From: Methylobacterium frigidaeris
Lineage (GTDB): Bacteria; Pseudomonadota; Alphaproteobacteria; Rhizobiales; Beijerinckiaceae
Assembly (NCBI RefSeq): GCF_022179185.1
Contig: NZ_BPQJ01000015.1
Coordinates: 1-64,000, forward strand
DNA: 64,000 nucleotides
Direction: 5' to 3'
The notes beneath the pieces were generated by a model. That model saw only the letters and a list, made by a program, of their open reading frames with translations. It searched no databases and was not told the DNA's origin. A program made the position numbers and the translations under genes. Shown one piece after another: positions 62,640-64,000 of this stretch (position 1 is the first letter of the stretch; every line of letters begins with the position of its first letter).

Positions 62640-63614
62640 TCAGAACGCGACGCTGTCCACCACCTTGCGGAAGCGCGGCAGCATCGCCTCGCGGTCCTGG
62701 GCGCGCACCACGCCGACGGCGCGGAAATAGCCGTCGGGCTGGAAGCGGATGGTCTGCGACACGACCACCGGCGTGCCCGAGGGCACGTCGGTGGCGCGCG
62801 CCACGATCTCGTGCCAGTCGGCGCCGTTCTGGCGGAAGCTCTGCGAGCGCTCGATCGCGAAGTCCTTCATGGTCTGGTTCGAGTAGAGCGCGGCCTTCGC
62901 GAAGGCGTCGCGCTGCTCGGCGGACGGCGCCGGCTGCACCGCCTCGGCGAGCACCAGGATCGGCTGCTCCAGGTTCAGCATCTGGTCCTTCGGCCCGTCG
63001 GTGTAGAGCACCGAGTTGCCGCCCAGCACCCGCACCGGGCGGAAGCCCGCGGTCTCGGTGACCCGGAACGGCAGGGCCGCGACCTGCTGGTCGAGGGTGA
63101 GGGCCGGGCGCACCCGCACGCTGGTCAGCATCGCGCGCATCGCCTCGTCGGGCTCGGCCGCGGGCAGGGTCTGGCCGATGATGATGCCGGTGACGGTCGG
63201 GTCCGAGACGAGGAAGACCCATTTGTGCAGGGCCGGCGCGCCGGCGGGCTGCTCGATCGGCTGCTCGCCGGTGAACAGAAGGCCCTCGCGCCCGTCGGCG
63301 AGCTTCAGGGTCTCGCGGGTCTTCACGATGAGGCCCTGGCTCTTCAGGTTCTCGTCGGTGAAGTTGGCGGTGAGATCCTTGTAGGCCTGGGGCGGCAGCT
63401 CGACCACCGAGACCGTGGCGCCGCCGTTCTGCCGCTCGAAACCGGTGAAGCGACGCGACACCACCATGTCCTTGGCCGGTTCGAAGCCGAAGCGCGAGCC
63501 CGGGGGGTAGACCGGATCGGCTGCCAGCGCTCCGGCCGGCAGACCGACGAGGACGGAGAGGAGCGTCAGGACGCGCACCGAAAGGACGCGCAGCGACAGG
63601 GGACTCGTCGACAT
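62640..63614 (-). CDS. Exported protein of unknown function, 324 aa
   Basis: A signal peptide (LRVLSVRVLTLLSVLVGLPA, cut near GALAADP) precedes a mature domain starting YPPGSRFGFEPAKDM. It contains mixed beta-strands and ends with FRAVGVVRAQDREAMLPRFR. There are no cysteines in the mature part and no catalytic motif. I recall similar proteins in alphaproteobacteria with a Lys/Phe-rich PPGS.FG start, all uncharacterised. ATG 63614 gives a standard signal-peptide length, with GAGACGAG upstream. It runs in the same direction as the alkB fragment upstream, 89 bp apart. Confidence 0.72.
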   Translation of the reverse strand: MSTSPLSLRVLSVRVLTLLSVLVGLPAGALAADPVYPPGSRFGFEPAKDMVVSRRFTGFERQNGGATVSVVELPPQAYKDLTANFTDENLKSQGLIVKTRETLKLADGREGLLFTGEQPIEQPAGAPALHKWVFLVSDPTVTGIIIGQTLPAAEPDEAMRAMLTSVRVRPALTLDQQVAALPFRVTETAGFRPVRVLGGNSVLYTDGPKDQMLNLEQPILVLAEAVQPAPSAEQRDAFAKAALYSNQTMKDFAIERSQSFRQNGADWHEIVARATDVPSGTPVVVSQTIRFQPDGYFRAVGVVRAQDREAMLPRFRKVVDSVAF

Positions 63615-63703
63615 CAGACTCGTCTCTGGGTTGGCACAGGCCGCCCGGGATCGGGCGGCGTGTCGGGACTTCGCCGGATGCGTCGGCCGTGCGCGCCGGT
63701 CTG

Positions 63704-64000
63704 TCAAGCGGGGCGGATCGCCGAGACGCGCCGCAAGGTCAGGTTGAGGCGCCCGCCTGCCGCCACCGCCTCGGGCAGGACCGGCCCCGTCATGGGGGCG
63801 AGGAGATCGGCGGGCAGGATGCGGTCGACGCCGTGGAAGATCAGGCGCGAGGGCCCGCCGATCACCAGAGCGTCGCCGGAGGAGAGCCGCACCGAGCGCG
63901 TCGGATCGGAGCGTGAGAGGCCGCCGTAGCGAAACAGGGCGGTGGCCCCGAGGGAGAGGGAGAGGACCGGTGCCGAGAACTCCGCCTCGTCCCGGTCCTG
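63704..64000 (-). CDS. alkB: AlkB-type 2OG-Fe(II) dioxygenase, C-terminal part
   Basis: The last 98 residues are present; the gene continues past the window edge. The visible part has the iron-binding His-x-Asp remnant environment QDRDEAEFSAPVLSLSLGAT, the LFRYGGLSRSD substrate strand, SSGDALVIGGPSRLIFHGVD with the distal iron His, and RLNLTLRR with the 2-oxoglutarate-binding Arg. This matches AlkB, which removes alkyl groups from damaged DNA bases by oxidation. The start and N-terminal nucleotide-recognition lid cannot be seen. Confidence 0.88.
   Translation of the reverse strand, partial: QDRDEAEFSAPVLSLSLGATALFRYGGLSRSDPTRSVRLSSGDALVIGGPSRLIFHGVDRILPADLLAPMTGPVLPEAVAAGGRLNLTLRRVSAIRPA

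Overview
The window is GC-rich (about 70% by eye), densely packed DNA from an alphaproteobacterium. The best fit is a Methylobacterium-like member of the Hyphomicrobiales. Support comes from an initiator tRNA of alphaproteobacterial type, an EcfG-class sigma factor with NepR-like sequence, an HWE-family histidine kinase, a PutA lacking the DNA-binding domain next to an Lrp-type regulator, a TarD-type tartrate dehydratase, and frequent GTG/TTG starts behind GGAGG sites. The genus is inferred; no rRNA or marker gene is present. I see no phage, insertion sequence, CRISPR array or conjugation gene, so this reads as ordinary chromosome with small accessory patches.

Layout. 1-6 kb: tRNA-fMet end, tautomerase, cupin, amino acid permease, RHH protein, GMC oxidoreductase, secreted tannase-like esterase. 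6-14 kb (signalling): diguanylate cyclase, a membrane microprotein behind an EcfG-type promoter, a Crp/Fnr regulator translationally coupled to a CheB-CheR-PAS-HWE hybrid kinase, and a likely structured RNA with a terminator behind the Crp/Fnr gene. 14-21 kb: glycosyltransferase, lipoprotein hydrolase, dinucleotide-binding oxidoreductase with divergent LysR gene, TRAP solute receptor, GNAT protein and D-tartrate dehydratase. 21-26 kb: small exported or membrane proteins, a NepR-like/EcfG fusion sigma factor, MFS exporter, aldo/keto reductase, SWIB-domain protein. 26-36 kb: MFS exporter, HD-GYP phosphodiesterase, AsmA-like giant, NodU-type carbamoyltransferase, small exported proteins. 37-44 kb: putA and its regulator, cysK, type II NADH dehydrogenase. 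44-48 kb: a four-gene operon (kdgT-like permease, four-carbon acid sugar kinase, pdxA2, DeoR regulator) predicted to degrade D-threonate or D-erythronate. 48-54 kb: TonB receptor/PepSY/small Cys-His protein cluster, SGNH hydrolase, and an AT-rich patch with a gene remnant. 55-64 kb: hydroxyacid dehydrogenase, aminotransferase, alpha/beta hydrolase, a LysR-aspA-dicarboxylate transporter cluster, an exported protein and the 3' part of alkB.

How the genes work together. Three themes recur: two-carbon to four-carbon acid use (tartrate, threonate/erythronate, aspartate/fumarate, glyoxylate-type hydroxyacids, proline), c-di-GMP turnover (one cyclase with an inhibitory site, one HD-GYP phosphodiesterase), and the general stress response (NepR-like/EcfG fusion, HWE kinase, two EcfG-type promoters). 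The most unusual item is the sigma factor at 21998-22672: its first ~65 residues resemble the anti-sigma factor NepR, joined in one chain to an EcfG-type sigma factor. Repeats include a nested palindrome family with two copies and a second family of shorter dyads.
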